A stretch of DNA of 64,000 nucleotides from Flavobacterium sp. GTDB taxonomy: Bacteria; Bacteroidota; Bacteroidia; Flavobacteriales; Flavobacteriaceae. This document shows, in pieces, positions 45,189 through 53,317 of the stretch (its first letter is position 1; every line of letters starts with the position of its first letter). The stretch covers positions 1 to 64,000 of the forward strand of contig JACMPO010000077.1 of NCBI GenBank assembly GCA_014377455.1, read 5' to 3'. The translations under genes and the position numbers were made by a program. The notes below the pieces were generated by a model, which did no database searches, was not told the origin of the DNA, and was given only the letters and a program-made list of their open reading frames with translations.

Positions 45189-46214
45189 TTAATTCAAATC
45201 AAATCTAATTCCTAATGATATATTGTTTTGTTTGATGACATTATTTTGAAACATTGGATTTAAATCGTATTTTACATAAATACTGGCCTCCTTAAATCCA
45301 ACATAACCACTTACGCCATAAATAAAATCGTTTACATTAAAATCGCCTTTGGTTTTTACTGTTACATCTTGATTTTGTCCATTATCGAATATTTCAAATT
45401 GTTTCGATTTAATTCGGAAACCTGCATAACCACCAAGCCCAACTCGAACACTTTGGTGCGATTGAAAAAAAGATTTTCCATCTTTAGTTTTGTTTTTAGA
45501 AAAATCAAATTCTAAATGTAATGGTGCTACTAAAAACACATTTCTCATTCGGGAATCGTCCAAGTGAATTGGCGAAACTTGAAGCAAAGTTTCATCTCCC
45601 GATTTTACAAAAACTCGGTTATCTGTTGGTCGCAAATTGTTGTACATTACCGATAATCCATATTTAAAATGTAATAAATTATTGGTTTTTAAAATTCGAG
45701 TATTGTAAGTTAAACCCCATTCGTAAAAGTGTGAACCCCAATATCTAAAATCGGAATTTGATACTTTCCCATCGGTTACTAAATTATTTACACCTGCTGC
45801 AAACACAAATTGTGAGGTAGTTCTTTTTTCAGATTTAGATATTGTGTCTTTAAATGATTTCCAACTAAAAGTCACTTTTTTATCTTTATTTTCAGCTAGT
45901 TTTCCATCCACTTTTTCTTGTACTAAATTTTTAAGTTCCTCTTGTAACGATGCTACTTTAGTTTCAATATTTGCAGCTCTAATTTTTGCAAATTCTTGCT
46001 TTTTTAAATCGGCTTGATCTTTAGTAATTGTGCCTTTCTCCACTTCAAAATTTACGCCGTCAACTTCGATTTTTAAAGCTTGTTTTTCGTTAGTAGTGAT
46101 GGTTTCAATTTTGTCTGCGATAGCTTTTGCTCGCGCTTCAAAGGTTTCTTGTCCTACAACTTTAGTTGCAAATAGGCACAAGATTAATGTTAAGTAAACG
46201 ATTAAATTTCTCAT
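45189..46214 (-). CDS. Outer membrane beta-barrel protein, last gene of the sigma-factor operon
   Basis: A 341-residue exported protein (signal NLIVYLTLILCLFATKVVGQ). Residues about 25-105 form a charged coiled coil (TFEARAKAIADKIETITTNEKQALKIEVDG ... ETKVASLQEELKNLVQEKVDG segments). From about residue 125 the chain alternates like a barrel (QFVFAAGVNNLV, YGLSVMYNN, SVRVGLGGYAGFRI) and ends ISLGIRFDLN. It follows the anti-sigma gene by 26 bases and ends at a strong terminator, so it is the likely output of, or signal source for, the local sigma factor. No ligand can be named. Confidence 0.75.
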   Translation of the reverse strand: MRNLIVYLTLILCLFATKVVGQETFEARAKAIADKIETITTNEKQALKIEVDGVNFEVEKGTITKDQADLKKQEFAKIRAANIETKVASLQEELKNLVQEKVDGKLAENKDKKVTFSWKSFKDTISKSEKRTTSQFVFAAGVNNLVTDGKVSNSDFRYWGSHFYEWGLTYNTRILKTNNLLHFKYGLSVMYNNLRPTDNRVFVKSGDETLLQVSPIHLDDSRMRNVFLVAPLHLEFDFSKNKTKDGKSFFQSHQSVRVGLGGYAGFRIKSKQFEIFDNGQNQDVTVKTKGDFNVNDFIYGVSGYVGFKEASIYVKYDLNPMFQNNVIKQNNISLGIRFDLN

Positions 46215-46240
46215 AATAATTGGATTTAGTGATTAGTGAT

Positions 46241-46957
46241 TTATTGATTATTTCTGTTGACAACCGCTACTTTTACGGTTTTAAAATTTCGTTTTAATTT
46301 TTGAAATCGTGTTTCTCGAAATTCCTGATTTAATTCGCCACTTACTTGCGATAATAAACTATTAGCATCAACTTTTATAGAAGTTTTTGAAATTTCTGGA
46401 GTTTTATTTGAAGGTGAGTTTGAATCTAAAACATCGATTTCTGATAGTAAAGCATCTGGATTTTCAACTATTGATTTCTGCTCCTTTTGAATTGTAGCAT
46501 TGCCAACTATTTTAGGAATCGCAATGGCAATTTCTTTGTGATTTTGATTTTGATTGATGATTGATTTTGTTGAATTTATATTTTTCGCTTTTAAAATTTT
46601 ATTTACTTGATTTGGATTTGGATTTACAATAACTATCGGTTGATTTATTTTAATTGGATTTGCTTTTAGCACTTTTCCAGATTTTATAATTTGAGTCGTA
46701 TCTTTAATTTTATCATTTGTAACGACCGTTTCAATAGATTTTAACGATGTTACATTTTGATTGAAAAAGAATCCACCAATTGCTATTAAAACTAAAATAC
46801 TTGAAGCAATAAACAGCCAACCGAAACTTTTTTTAGATTTTTTTGTTTCTCCAACAGTCAACATAGCATCTAGTCGATCCCAAGCCATTTCTGATGGAAT
46901 AATCTCTCGATTATTAAGCTTTTCTCGAATTTGGTTTTCTAATTTATTGGGTTCCAT
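46241..46957 (-). CDS. Predicted membrane anti-sigma factor
   Basis: A 238-residue protein. The N-terminal 45 residues (MEPNKLENQIREKLNNREIIPSEMAWDRLDAML) are a cytoplasmic helical segment of the kind that binds ECF sigma factors. One membrane helix follows at about residues 47-66 (WLFIASSILVLIAIGGFFF), then an Asn/Lys/Pro-rich periplasmic part. Its start overlaps the sigma gene's end by 14 bases, the usual coupling of a sigma/anti-sigma pair. The role is inferred from layout; no classic zinc anti-sigma motif is visible. Confidence 0.72.
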   Translation of the reverse strand: MEPNKLENQIREKLNNREIIPSEMAWDRLDAMLTVGETKKSKKSFGWLFIASSILVLIAIGGFFFNQNVTSLKSIETVVTNDKIKDTTQIIKSGKVLKANPIKINQPIVIVNPNPNQVNKILKAKNINSTKSIINQNQNHKEIAIAIPKIVGNATIQKEQKSIVENPDALLSEIDVLDSNSPSNKTPEISKTSIKVDANSLLSQVSGELNQEFRETRFQKLKRNFKTVKVAVVNRNNQ

Positions 46958-47408
46958 TATCGTAATTTTTTAACTTATTAATTTGAGCTTGAAGCATTTT
47001 TCGAGCATGTGATAATTGCGATTTTGATGTACCTTCGCTTATTCCAAACATGCTAGCAATTTCATAGTGTTTATAACCTTCAACAGCATATAAATTGAAA
47101 ACCATTTTATAACCATCGGGCAAATTATCTATCAAAAACTGAATATCATCTATTGTAAATTTGCTTTCGATGTTGTTAAAACTTTCTTCATCTCGACCTA
47201 AAACTAAATGGTCATCGATAAAAGTTACCTTTTTTTGAACTCGTAAATAAGAAATACACTCATTAACCATAATACGTCTAATCCATCCTTCAAAACTACC
47301 GTTAAATTCAAAATTTTTAAGATTGGTGAAAACTTTCATAAATGCAGTAATCATAACATCTTCTGCTTGCTGGATGTCATTTAAATACTGTCTGCAAACA
47401 CTTAACAT
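46944..47408 (-). CDS. ECF sigma factor, part downstream of an in-frame stop
   Basis: The 154-residue frame from the ATG at 47408 covers most of region 2 (DIQQAEDVMITAFMKVFTNLKNF, SFEGWIRRIMVNECISYLR) and region 4 (LPDGYKMVFNLYAVEGYKHYEIASMFGISEGTSKSQLSHARKML segments). The expected N-terminal 35 residues are encoded just upstream in the same frame but are separated by a TAA at 47436-47438. As written, only an N-terminally shortened sigma factor lacking region 2.1 can be made, unless the stop is read through or is a sequence error. It is the first gene of a three-gene operon. Confidence 0.8.
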   Translation of the reverse strand: MLSVCRQYLNDIQQAEDVMITAFMKVFTNLKNFEFNGSFEGWIRRIMVNECISYLRVQKKVTFIDDHLVLGRDEESFNNIESKFTIDDIQFLIDNLPDGYKMVFNLYAVEGYKHYEIASMFGISEGTSKSQLSHARKMLQAQINKLKNYDNGTQ

Positions 47409-47513
47409 TTTTGGTGCAAACCGTGAATATAATTTTTATTGCGCATGACGATTGTTGTTAATTGCAAATTCAATTAACTCTTTTTCTTCATTATGTAAAT
47501 TAATTACTTTCAT
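47409..47513 (-). pseudogene. Detached N-terminal segment of the ECF sigma factor gene
   Basis: From an ATG at 47513 the minus strand reads MKVINLHNEEKELIEF, then AINNNRHAQ, then TAA, then KLYSRFAPK and into the Met of the next feature, all in one frame. HAQ-x-KLYSRFAPKML is the normal region 2.1 of flavobacterial ECF sigma factors, where the x position is usually Gln. One C-to-T change (CAA to TAA) explains the stop. Confidence 0.8.
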
Positions 47514-47658
47514 AACTCAGTTCAGTATTCAGTTTTTAATGTTAAGTAATTTGGATTAAAAACAGTCTTCTATAAGCATAGACGATTGTAGTTGCAAAAT
47601 GGTTGCATGGATTAGTAAAATAATTAAATAATTTTTTGACATTTTATATTGAATGACC

Positions 47659-47705
47659 TTAAACTCCTTATATGGTGCAAAATAGAAACCATATAAGGAG
47701 TTTAA
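47659..47705. repeat. 18-bp perfect inverted repeat in the sigma-polyprenyl synthase gap
   Basis: TTAAACTCCTTATATGGT (47659-47676) pairs perfectly with ACCATATAAGGAGTTTAA (47688-47705) around an 11-base loop. There is no T-run at its edges. It lies in the 312-base gap 47514-47825, where I see no convincing gene; an 83-residue frame there reads through repeat-like text. Confidence 0.75.
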
Positions 47706-47825
47706 AATCATAAAAGCTTTGAGACTTAAATACAAAATCTTTATAAATAAAATTTCAGAAATCTTTGCTAATCGGTAAAATCCGTTTAATCTGTTGCTAA
47801 AAAACAAAAATATCAGGCTAAATTT

Positions 47826-48803
47826 TTACTTTTTCCGTTCAATTACGTAGTTCACCATTAAAGTTAGGCTTTCTTTGTAATCAGAAACAGGAAAATCTTG
47901 AAGTAAATTGAGCGCTTGATGTTGAAAATACACCATTTTTTCTTCGGCATAATGCAATCCGTTTTTGTCTTTAACAAATTGGATTACTTCTTTCACACGT
48001 TTTTTATCTTTATTGTGATTTTTAATTGAATTGATACACCAACTTTTTTCTTTATCGGAACAATTATTCAAAGCATATATTAAAGGAAGTGTCATTTTTT
48101 GTTCCTTAATATCAATTCCGGTTGGTTTTCCAATAGCTTCATCAGTATAATCAAACAAATCATCTTTAATTTGAAATGCCATTCCGATAAGTTCACCAAA
48201 GTTTCTCATTTTTTCTACAAGAATTTCATCTTCCGAAACTGATTTCGCTCCAAGAGCACAACATGCTGCAATAAGTGTTGCCGTTTTTTGACGAATAATT
48301 TCGTAATATATATCCTCAGTAATATCGAGGCGTCTTGCTTTTTCTATTTGTAGCAATTCACCTTCACTCATTTCGCGAACCGCTACTGAGATTATTCGTA
48401 ATAAATCGAAATCACCATTATCAATAGAAAGCAATAGTCCTTTTGAGAGTAAAAAATCTCCAACAAGAACCGCAATTTTATTCTTCCAAAGAGCATTTAT
48501 TGAAAAAAAACCACGTCGACGATTACTATCGTCCACCACATCATCGTGCACTAAAGTTGCGGTATGAATTAATTCGATTACGCTTGCTCCACGAAAAGTT
48601 CGTTCGTTTAATCGACCATTATTTAGCATTTTAGCCACTAGAAAAACAAACATTGGTCGCATCTGTTTTCCTTTCCGGTTTACAATGTAATAGGTAATTC
48701 GGTTAAGCAATGCAATCTTGGAGGTCATCGATTCATAGAACTTTCTTTCGAAGAGTTCCATGTCTTTTTGAATGGGTTTTTTTATTTGTGAAGTAATATT
48801 CAT
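47826..48803 (-). CDS. Trans-polyprenyl diphosphate synthase
   Basis: A 325-residue all-helical enzyme that lengthens isoprenoid chains, most likely for the menaquinone tail. The first Asp-rich motif is HDDVVDDSNRRRG (DDxxD), the second KDDLFDYTDE, and GKQMRPMFVFLVAKM and IRQKTATLIAACC are also family-specific. Chain length cannot be read reliably by eye; a long-chain (about C30-C40) product fits the sequence type. A -7 box lies only 8 bases before the ATG, so the message may be leaderless. Confidence 0.92.
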   Translation of the reverse strand: MNITSQIKKPIQKDMELFERKFYESMTSKIALLNRITYYIVNRKGKQMRPMFVFLVAKMLNNGRLNERTFRGASVIELIHTATLVHDDVVDDSNRRRGFFSINALWKNKIAVLVGDFLLSKGLLLSIDNGDFDLLRIISVAVREMSEGELLQIEKARRLDITEDIYYEIIRQKTATLIAACCALGAKSVSEDEILVEKMRNFGELIGMAFQIKDDLFDYTDEAIGKPTGIDIKEQKMTLPLIYALNNCSDKEKSWCINSIKNHNKDKKRVKEVIQFVKDKNGLHYAEEKMVYFQHQALNLLQDFPVSDYKESLTLMVNYVIERKK

Positions 48804-48811
48804 TTAATGTT

Positions 48812-48819
48812 CAAAGATA
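48812..48819 (-). promoter_or_regulatory. Predicted -7 box for the polyprenyl synthase gene
   Basis: On the minus strand the sequence is TATCTTTG (TANNTTTG), eight bases upstream of the ATG at 48803. No good upstream box is seen. Confidence 0.45.
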
Positions 48820-48912
48820 CAAAATGATAGTTTGTAAAAAATTATTTTTTAATTAGATTAAACCTTTTACATTTACCTAAGTCCAACATAAAACCAAAAA
48901 ATATTTTGAGAT

Positions 48913-49806
48913 ATGAAAACAAGAATTTTAATTGTAGCAACAGCATTTGTTTTAATGACTGTTGGCTGTTCAAAAAAAGAAAGTAGCGGAAATTCATTTA
49001 CTTCAGATGAAGCAGCTGTGAATTCGAAAATTGATTTATCTAACGATGATGTATCAAACATAGTTGACGATCAGTTTACTGCAACTATGGATAACAGCAC
49101 AGGTAAAAATGGGGGCATTGAAACTGCTTCAACTGCTGTACAAAACTTACCTGCTTGTGCAACTGTAACTAGATTACCGGCATTGGGAACTTCAATTACT
49201 GCAGGAACGTTAGTAACTAAAACAATTGATTTTGGAACTACAGGATGCCCTTTAGCAAACGGAAATATATTAAAGGGAAAAATTATTATGACTTTTACAT
49301 ATGAACCAACTGCAACTTCTCACACTATTAATTATCAGTTTATAGATTTCTATCACAATGCCATCAAAATTGAGGGAAATAAATCATTTACGCGTACAAT
49401 GACAATTGCTACTGCAACTTCACCAAGTCACCCAATTGTGGTGATGAATATGGATATGACAGCAACTTTCCCCGACGGAAGAGTTTTCGCAAGAGTTGGA
49501 ACACGAACTAGAGAAATAATTGCAGGGTATTCTACTCCAGCTGTATTAGCCGATAATGTATACCAAGTTACTGGAAACTGGACTACAACTTTCCCAAATA
49601 CAACAGTACAATACAGTACAATTACAACACCACTTTTAGTGAAAATGAGTTGTATTGCAGTAAACAAACCTTTACTTGTACAAGGAGTTATAACATTTGT
49701 TAGAAATGGAAATACAGCTACCTTAGATTATGGAAATGGTGATTGCGATAATCTAGCAGTATTTACCATCAATGGAATTTCATATAACATTGTAATAGGA
49801 AACTAA
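48913..49806 (+). CDS. Hypothetical lipoprotein, 297 residues
   Basis: The N-terminus MKTRILIVATAFVLMTVGC is a lipoprotein signal with the lipidated Cys at residue 19. The mature part is Thr-rich with regular beta stretches (KGKIIMTFTYEPTATSH, NYQFIDFYHNAIKIEG, VYQVTGNWTTTF, VQGVITFVRNGNTATLDYG). There are paired Cys (ACATV, TGCPLANG, MSCIAV, GDCDN) that could form disulfides. I recognise no named family. A terminator follows the gene. It is likely anchored in the outer membrane; function unknown. Confidence 0.75.
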   Translation: MKTRILIVATAFVLMTVGCSKKESSGNSFTSDEAAVNSKIDLSNDDVSNIVDDQFTATMDNSTGKNGGIETASTAVQNLPACATVTRLPALGTSITAGTLVTKTIDFGTTGCPLANGNILKGKIIMTFTYEPTATSHTINYQFIDFYHNAIKIEGNKSFTRTMTIATATSPSHPIVVMNMDMTATFPDGRVFARVGTRTREIIAGYSTPAVLADNVYQVTGNWTTTFPNTTVQYSTITTPLLVKMSCIAVNKPLLVQGVITFVRNGNTATLDYGNGDCDNLAVFTINGISYNIVIGN

Positions 49807-49835
49807 AAAATCAATTCATCTTTATTGTTTACTAA

Positions 49836-49866
49836 AAACGTCTCAAAATATTGGGACGTTTTTTTA
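49836..49866 (+). terminator. Terminator after the lipoprotein gene
   Basis: AACGTCTCAA (49837-49846) pairs with TTGGGACGTT (49851-49860) with one mismatch, then a T-run. Confidence 0.8.
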
Positions 49867-49901
49867 TGTTTATTTTAATAGTTATGCTGTGTTCAAAATC
49901 T

Positions 49902-49909
49902 TAATTTTG
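49902..49909 (+). promoter_or_regulatory. Predicted -7 box for the pirin gene
   Basis: TAATTTTG fits TANNTTTG, 23 bases before the ATG. Confidence 0.4.
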
Positions 49910-49932
49910 CAAAATAATTAAAATTTAAATCC

Positions 49933-50649
49933 ATGAATAATTCAATTATACACAGGTCAAATACACGTGGACACGCAAACCATGGTTGGCTTAACGCCTA
50001 TCACAGTTTTAGTTTTGCCAGTTGGCACAATCCAGAACGAGTTCAGTTTGGAGTGCTTCGAGTTTTAAATGATGATACTGTGGCAGCAGGAATGGGTTTT
50101 GGAACACATCCGCATGATAATATGGAAATTATCACTATTCCGCTAGAAGGCGATTTGGCGCATCAAGACAGTATGGGAAATACTGAAACTATTCATACTG
50201 GAGATGTACAAATTATGAGCGCAGGAACTGGCGTACAACACAGCGAGTTTAATCCTAATGATGATAAACAAACTAAATTATTCCAGATTTGGTTGTTTCC
50301 AAAAATTAGAAATGTAGTTCCCAGATATCAGCAAATAACTTTGGACAAAACCCTTCAAAAAAATAATTTTGCCCAAATTTTATCGCCAAATCTAGAGGAT
50401 GAAGGTGTTTGGATTTATCAGGATGCGTGGTTTTACATGAGTGATTTTGAAAAAGATTTTAGCAAAAAACTTGCACTCAAAAAGGCAGGAAATGGATTTT
50501 ACATTATGAATATTGAAGGTGAAATCGAAGTAAATGCTGAAAAATTAGAAACGAGAGATGCCATTGGTATTTGGGATACCGCAGAAATTGAAATTAAAGC
50601 AAATTCAAATTCAAAATTTTTGATTATGGAGATTCCTATGAATCAATAA
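49933..50649 (+). CDS. Pirin family protein (bicupin)
   Basis: A 238-residue two-cupin protein of the YhhW type, some of which have quercetin 2,3-dioxygenase activity. The N-terminal cupin has GFGTHPHDNMEIITIPLEGDLAHQDSMGN, giving the His-x-His...His/Glu metal site, and IMSAGTGVQHSEFN. The N-terminal RSNTRGHANHGWLNAYHSFSFA is the pirin hallmark. The second cupin is divergent, as usual. Substrate in vivo is unknown; stress or redox roles are often proposed. Confidence 0.92.
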   Translation: MNNSIIHRSNTRGHANHGWLNAYHSFSFASWHNPERVQFGVLRVLNDDTVAAGMGFGTHPHDNMEIITIPLEGDLAHQDSMGNTETIHTGDVQIMSAGTGVQHSEFNPNDDKQTKLFQIWLFPKIRNVVPRYQQITLDKTLQKNNFAQILSPNLEDEGVWIYQDAWFYMSDFEKDFSKKLALKKAGNGFYIMNIEGEIEVNAEKLETRDAIGIWDTAEIEIKANSNSKFLIMEIPMNQ

Positions 50650-50661
50650 AACAAGACATAC

Positions 50662-51252
50662 TTATTTTGAAAAGAAGCTTTCAGGATAAATAATTAGTTT
50701 TACGATATAAATAGGAGCATCAAAAGTGCGTTTTAAATTGGAATTACCATTCCATAAATTCCTATATCCTGCGCCAGCGCCGAGTCCAATCCACGAAGTA
50801 ATTTTGTAATTTGATTGTCCCGAAATTTCATTTACTAAAAGTGGAACTGAGATGTTGGAAACTGTTTCGTTATCTACTTCTCTAACAAAATTAGGTTTAC
50901 CGTAACCAATTTGCTCAGTTACAAAACACTCAAATTTTTTATTTTTATACAATATCCAGTCATTAAATAAACTGGCGTACCAAAAGTTTATTTTGTTTTC
51001 TTCAAGTTTTCCTGTCTTCTTACTGGTGTACGAAATGTCAACAGGATTTAAAATGAACGACGCTCCAACCCCGAAACGAGTCAAGTTTTTGTATTGTAAT
51101 CCTATTTTAGTTCCAAAAATTAAAATGTTATTTCCTCTAATACTAGAATATCTATTATCGAGCTGGAAGTTAAATTTACATTTTTTTTTAATTTCTTGTG
51201 AATAAACAAATGATGACATTAAAATTATTAAGAAAACTAAATATTTTTTCAT
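50662..51252 (-). CDS. Hypothetical exported beta-barrel-like protein
   Basis: The ATG at 51252 gives MKKYLVFLIILMSSFVYSQ, a signal peptide. The mature part has alternating strands (NILIFGTKIGLQYKNLTRFGVG, FGVGASFILNPVDISY, WIGLGAGAGYRNLW), typical of a small outer-membrane barrel. No family recognised. It converges on the pirin gene, with 12 bases between the stops. Confidence 0.65.
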   Translation of the reverse strand: MKKYLVFLIILMSSFVYSQEIKKKCKFNFQLDNRYSSIRGNNILIFGTKIGLQYKNLTRFGVGASFILNPVDISYTSKKTGKLEENKINFWYASLFNDWILYKNKKFECFVTEQIGYGKPNFVREVDNETVSNISVPLLVNEISGQSNYKITSWIGLGAGAGYRNLWNGNSNLKRTFDAPIYIVKLIIYPESFFSK

Positions 51253-51288
51253 CAAATGAATTTTTTATTATGACTTAAATTTTATGGA

Positions 51289-51316
51289 TTGGTTTAATAC
51301 AAAAATACTATTTTTG
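51289..51316 (+). promoter_or_regulatory. Predicted promoter for fabD
   Basis: TTG (51289-51291), 17 bases, TATTTTTG (51309-51316); the ATG is 71 bases downstream. Confidence 0.45.
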
Positions 51317-51387
51317 TTTTTTTTAGAATTCTAAATTAAGGATACTTTAAGACTAATTTACCATTTTAAACCTTTAAATCATATCAA

Positions 51388-52260
51388 ATGAAAGCATACA
51401 TATTTCCAGGTCAAGGCGCACAATTTCCCGGAATGGGAAAAGATTTATATGAAAGTTCTCTTTTAGCAAAAGCATTGTTTGAAAAAGCCAACGAAATTTT
51501 GGGATTTAGCATAACCGATATCATGTTTAATGGCACATCCGAAGAGTTAAAAGAAACTAAAGTTACCCAACCTGCAGTTTTTTTACATTCAGTATTGCTA
51601 GCAAAAACACTAGTTAATTTTAAACCTGAAATGCTTGCAGGTCATTCTTTAGGAGAATTTTCGGCTTTAGTTGCAAGTGGAAGTTTATCATTTGAAGATG
51701 GATTAAGATTAGTTTCAAAACGTGCTATAGCAATGCAAAAAGCATGCGAGATAAAACCTTCAACAATGGCAGCCGTTTTAAATTTAGACGACAAAATTGT
51801 AGAAGAAATTTGTGATTCAATAGATGGAATTGTTGTAGCGGCAAATTACAATTGTCCGGGACAATTAGTAATATCTGGCGAATACAATGCCGTAGAATTA
51901 GCCTGCGAAAAAATGAAAGAAGCTGGTGCTAAACGAGCTTTGATATTACCAGTTGGTGGAGCTTTTCATTCACCCATGATGGAACCAGCACGAGAAGAAC
52001 TTGCTGATGCAATTGAAAAAACTGTCTTCTTAACTCCTATTTGTCCTATTTATCAAAATGTTACAGCCAAAGCAGTTTCGTCAGCAGACGAGATTAAAAA
52101 AAATCTGATAATTCAATTAACTGCTCCAGTACGATGGACCCAATCTATTCAACAAATGATTGCTGATGGCGCAACATCTTTTACAGAAGTTGGTCCTGGA
52201 AAAGTATTAGTAGGATTAGTTAATAAAATCAATAAAGAAGTAGAGACAATTTCGGCGTAA
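51388..52260 (+). CDS. fabD: Malonyl-CoA:ACP transacylase
   Basis: Loads malonyl groups on acyl carrier protein for fatty acid synthesis. The 290-residue protein has FPGQGAQFPGMGKDLY (residues 6-21), the active-site GHSLGEFSAL (Ser 87), the VISG segment and GAFHSPMMEPA with the catalytic His. The length is standard. Its TAA overlaps the ATG of the next gene (TAATG), an M23 peptidase, so both are likely translated together. Confidence 0.95.
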   Translation: MKAYIFPGQGAQFPGMGKDLYESSLLAKALFEKANEILGFSITDIMFNGTSEELKETKVTQPAVFLHSVLLAKTLVNFKPEMLAGHSLGEFSALVASGSLSFEDGLRLVSKRAIAMQKACEIKPSTMAAVLNLDDKIVEEICDSIDGIVVAANYNCPGQLVISGEYNAVELACEKMKEAGAKRALILPVGGAFHSPMMEPAREELADAIEKTVFLTPICPIYQNVTAKAVSSADEIKKNLIIQLTAPVRWTQSIQQMIADGATSFTEVGPGKVLVGLVNKINKEVETISA

Positions 52261-52937
52261 TGAAAACTATTTTCGATTTATTTAAAACAATCAATTGCGC
52301 TAAAGTAATGTCAAATAAAATTGATTATTCCGATTATGTCCCATTAGATTTATCAAAAACAAATGAAGCATTAAAATCCCAAAATATTGATACTGCAACA
52401 GATTATGTTATTTTTATTCAAAATTACTTGAATAAAAATAAAGCAAAAATTGCTTACGGAGGTTACAATGAGACTAGAAATTTATACAAACGGAGTACTG
52501 TTTTTAATGATTTAGAATCTGAAGAACGTAATATTCATATAGGATTAGACTTATGGATTAACGAACAAGCACCAGTTTATGCCACACTAGATGGAAAAAT
52601 TCATAGCTTTCAAAATAATCAGTCATTGGGCGATTATGGTCCAACAATAATTTTAGAACACAATATAGAAGGATTTACATTTCATACCTTGTATGGACAT
52701 TTAAGTTTAGAAAGTTTAGAAAATAAAACCGTAGGTGATTATATAACTAAAGGCTTTCAAATAGGAAATTTGGGTTTACCACCTATAAATGGAGATTATG
52801 CACCTCATTTACATTTTCAGATTATCTTAGCCATGGAGGATAAAAAAGGAGATTATCCTGGTGTTTCTAGCGAGAAAAATCGAGCTTATTATCTTGAAAA
52901 TTGTCCAGATCCCGAATTACTTTTGAAAATAAAATAA
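52260..52937 (+). CDS. M23 family (LytM-like) peptidase
   Basis: A 225-residue protein with the M23 zinc site: HIGLDLW (His and Asp) near residue 94 and the later HLHFQ, plus GPTIILEHNIEGFTFHTLYGHLS between. Enzymes of this fold cut peptide cross-links in peptidoglycan. Unusually I see no signal peptide or membrane anchor; the N-terminus (MKTIFDLFKTINCAKVMSNK) is not clearly signal-like, and a start at the Met near residue 17 is possible. It overlaps fabD by one base. Cytoplasmic or non-classical location, or a non-wall substrate, should be kept in mind. Confidence 0.85.
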   Translation: MKTIFDLFKTINCAKVMSNKIDYSDYVPLDLSKTNEALKSQNIDTATDYVIFIQNYLNKNKAKIAYGGYNETRNLYKRSTVFNDLESEERNIHIGLDLWINEQAPVYATLDGKIHSFQNNQSLGDYGPTIILEHNIEGFTFHTLYGHLSLESLENKTVGDYITKGFQIGNLGLPPINGDYAPHLHFQIILAMEDKKGDYPGVSSEKNRAYYLENCPDPELLLKIK

Positions 52938-52953
52938 ATCAATTTTAAATTAA

Positions 52954-52961
52954 TACATTTG
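52954..52961 (+). promoter_or_regulatory. Predicted -7 box for the small lipoprotein gene
   Basis: TACATTTG fits TANNTTTG, 29 bases before the ATG at 52991. Confidence 0.4.
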
Positions 52962-52990
52962 ATGTATCTTTAAATATAAAAAACAAAATC

Positions 52991-53251
52991 ATGAAAAAAA
53001 TAACCTTAGTTTTAGCTATTGCAGCATTACTTTTAGCTTGCAAACCAGAAACAAATGAAAAAATTGAAGAAGCGTCAGATGCCGTAACTACTGAAGTAAA
53101 ACAATCTATTGATTCTGCTAAAATAAAAGCAAAATCGGAAATAGATTCAGCTAAAATAAAAGTAAAATCAAAACTAGACACTGTTGTTGCAAAGGGCGCA
53201 AAAAAAATGGAAGAAGGCGCCGAAAAATTGAAACAATCAGTTAAAAAATAA
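52991..53251 (+). CDS. Small lipoprotein with 11-residue helical repeats
   Basis: An 86-residue lipoprotein: signal MKKITLVLAIAALLLAC with lipidated Cys 17. From about residue 40 the chain is built of 11-residue units (IDSAKIKAKSE, IDSAKIKVKSK, LDTVVAKGAKK, MEEGAEKLKQS). This periodicity gives a long amphipathic helix like those of LEA proteins or apolipoproteins. It has own promoter box and terminator, so it is a single-gene unit. It may bind membrane or protect the envelope; this is inference. Confidence 0.72.
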   Translation: MKKITLVLAIAALLLACKPETNEKIEEASDAVTTEVKQSIDSAKIKAKSEIDSAKIKVKSKLDTVVAKGAKKMEEGAEKLKQSVKK

Positions 53252-53260
53252 AAACAAAAA

Positions 53261-53297
53261 AAGTTCTCTAAAATCTTATTTTTTGAGGACTTTTTTT
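53261..53297 (+). terminator. Terminator after the small lipoprotein gene
   Basis: AAGTTCTCTAAAA (53261-53273) pairs imperfectly with TTTTTGAGGACTT (53280-53292), then a T-run. Confidence 0.7.
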
Positions 53298-53317
53298 AAT
53301 GATATAAAGATTAAAAA

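Noticed and set aside
47556-47807. 83-residue minus-strand frame between the sigma gene and the polyprenyl synthase
   Set aside because: It reads through the perfect 18-bp inverted repeat and through repeat-like text at its start, with no family likeness; treated as chance.
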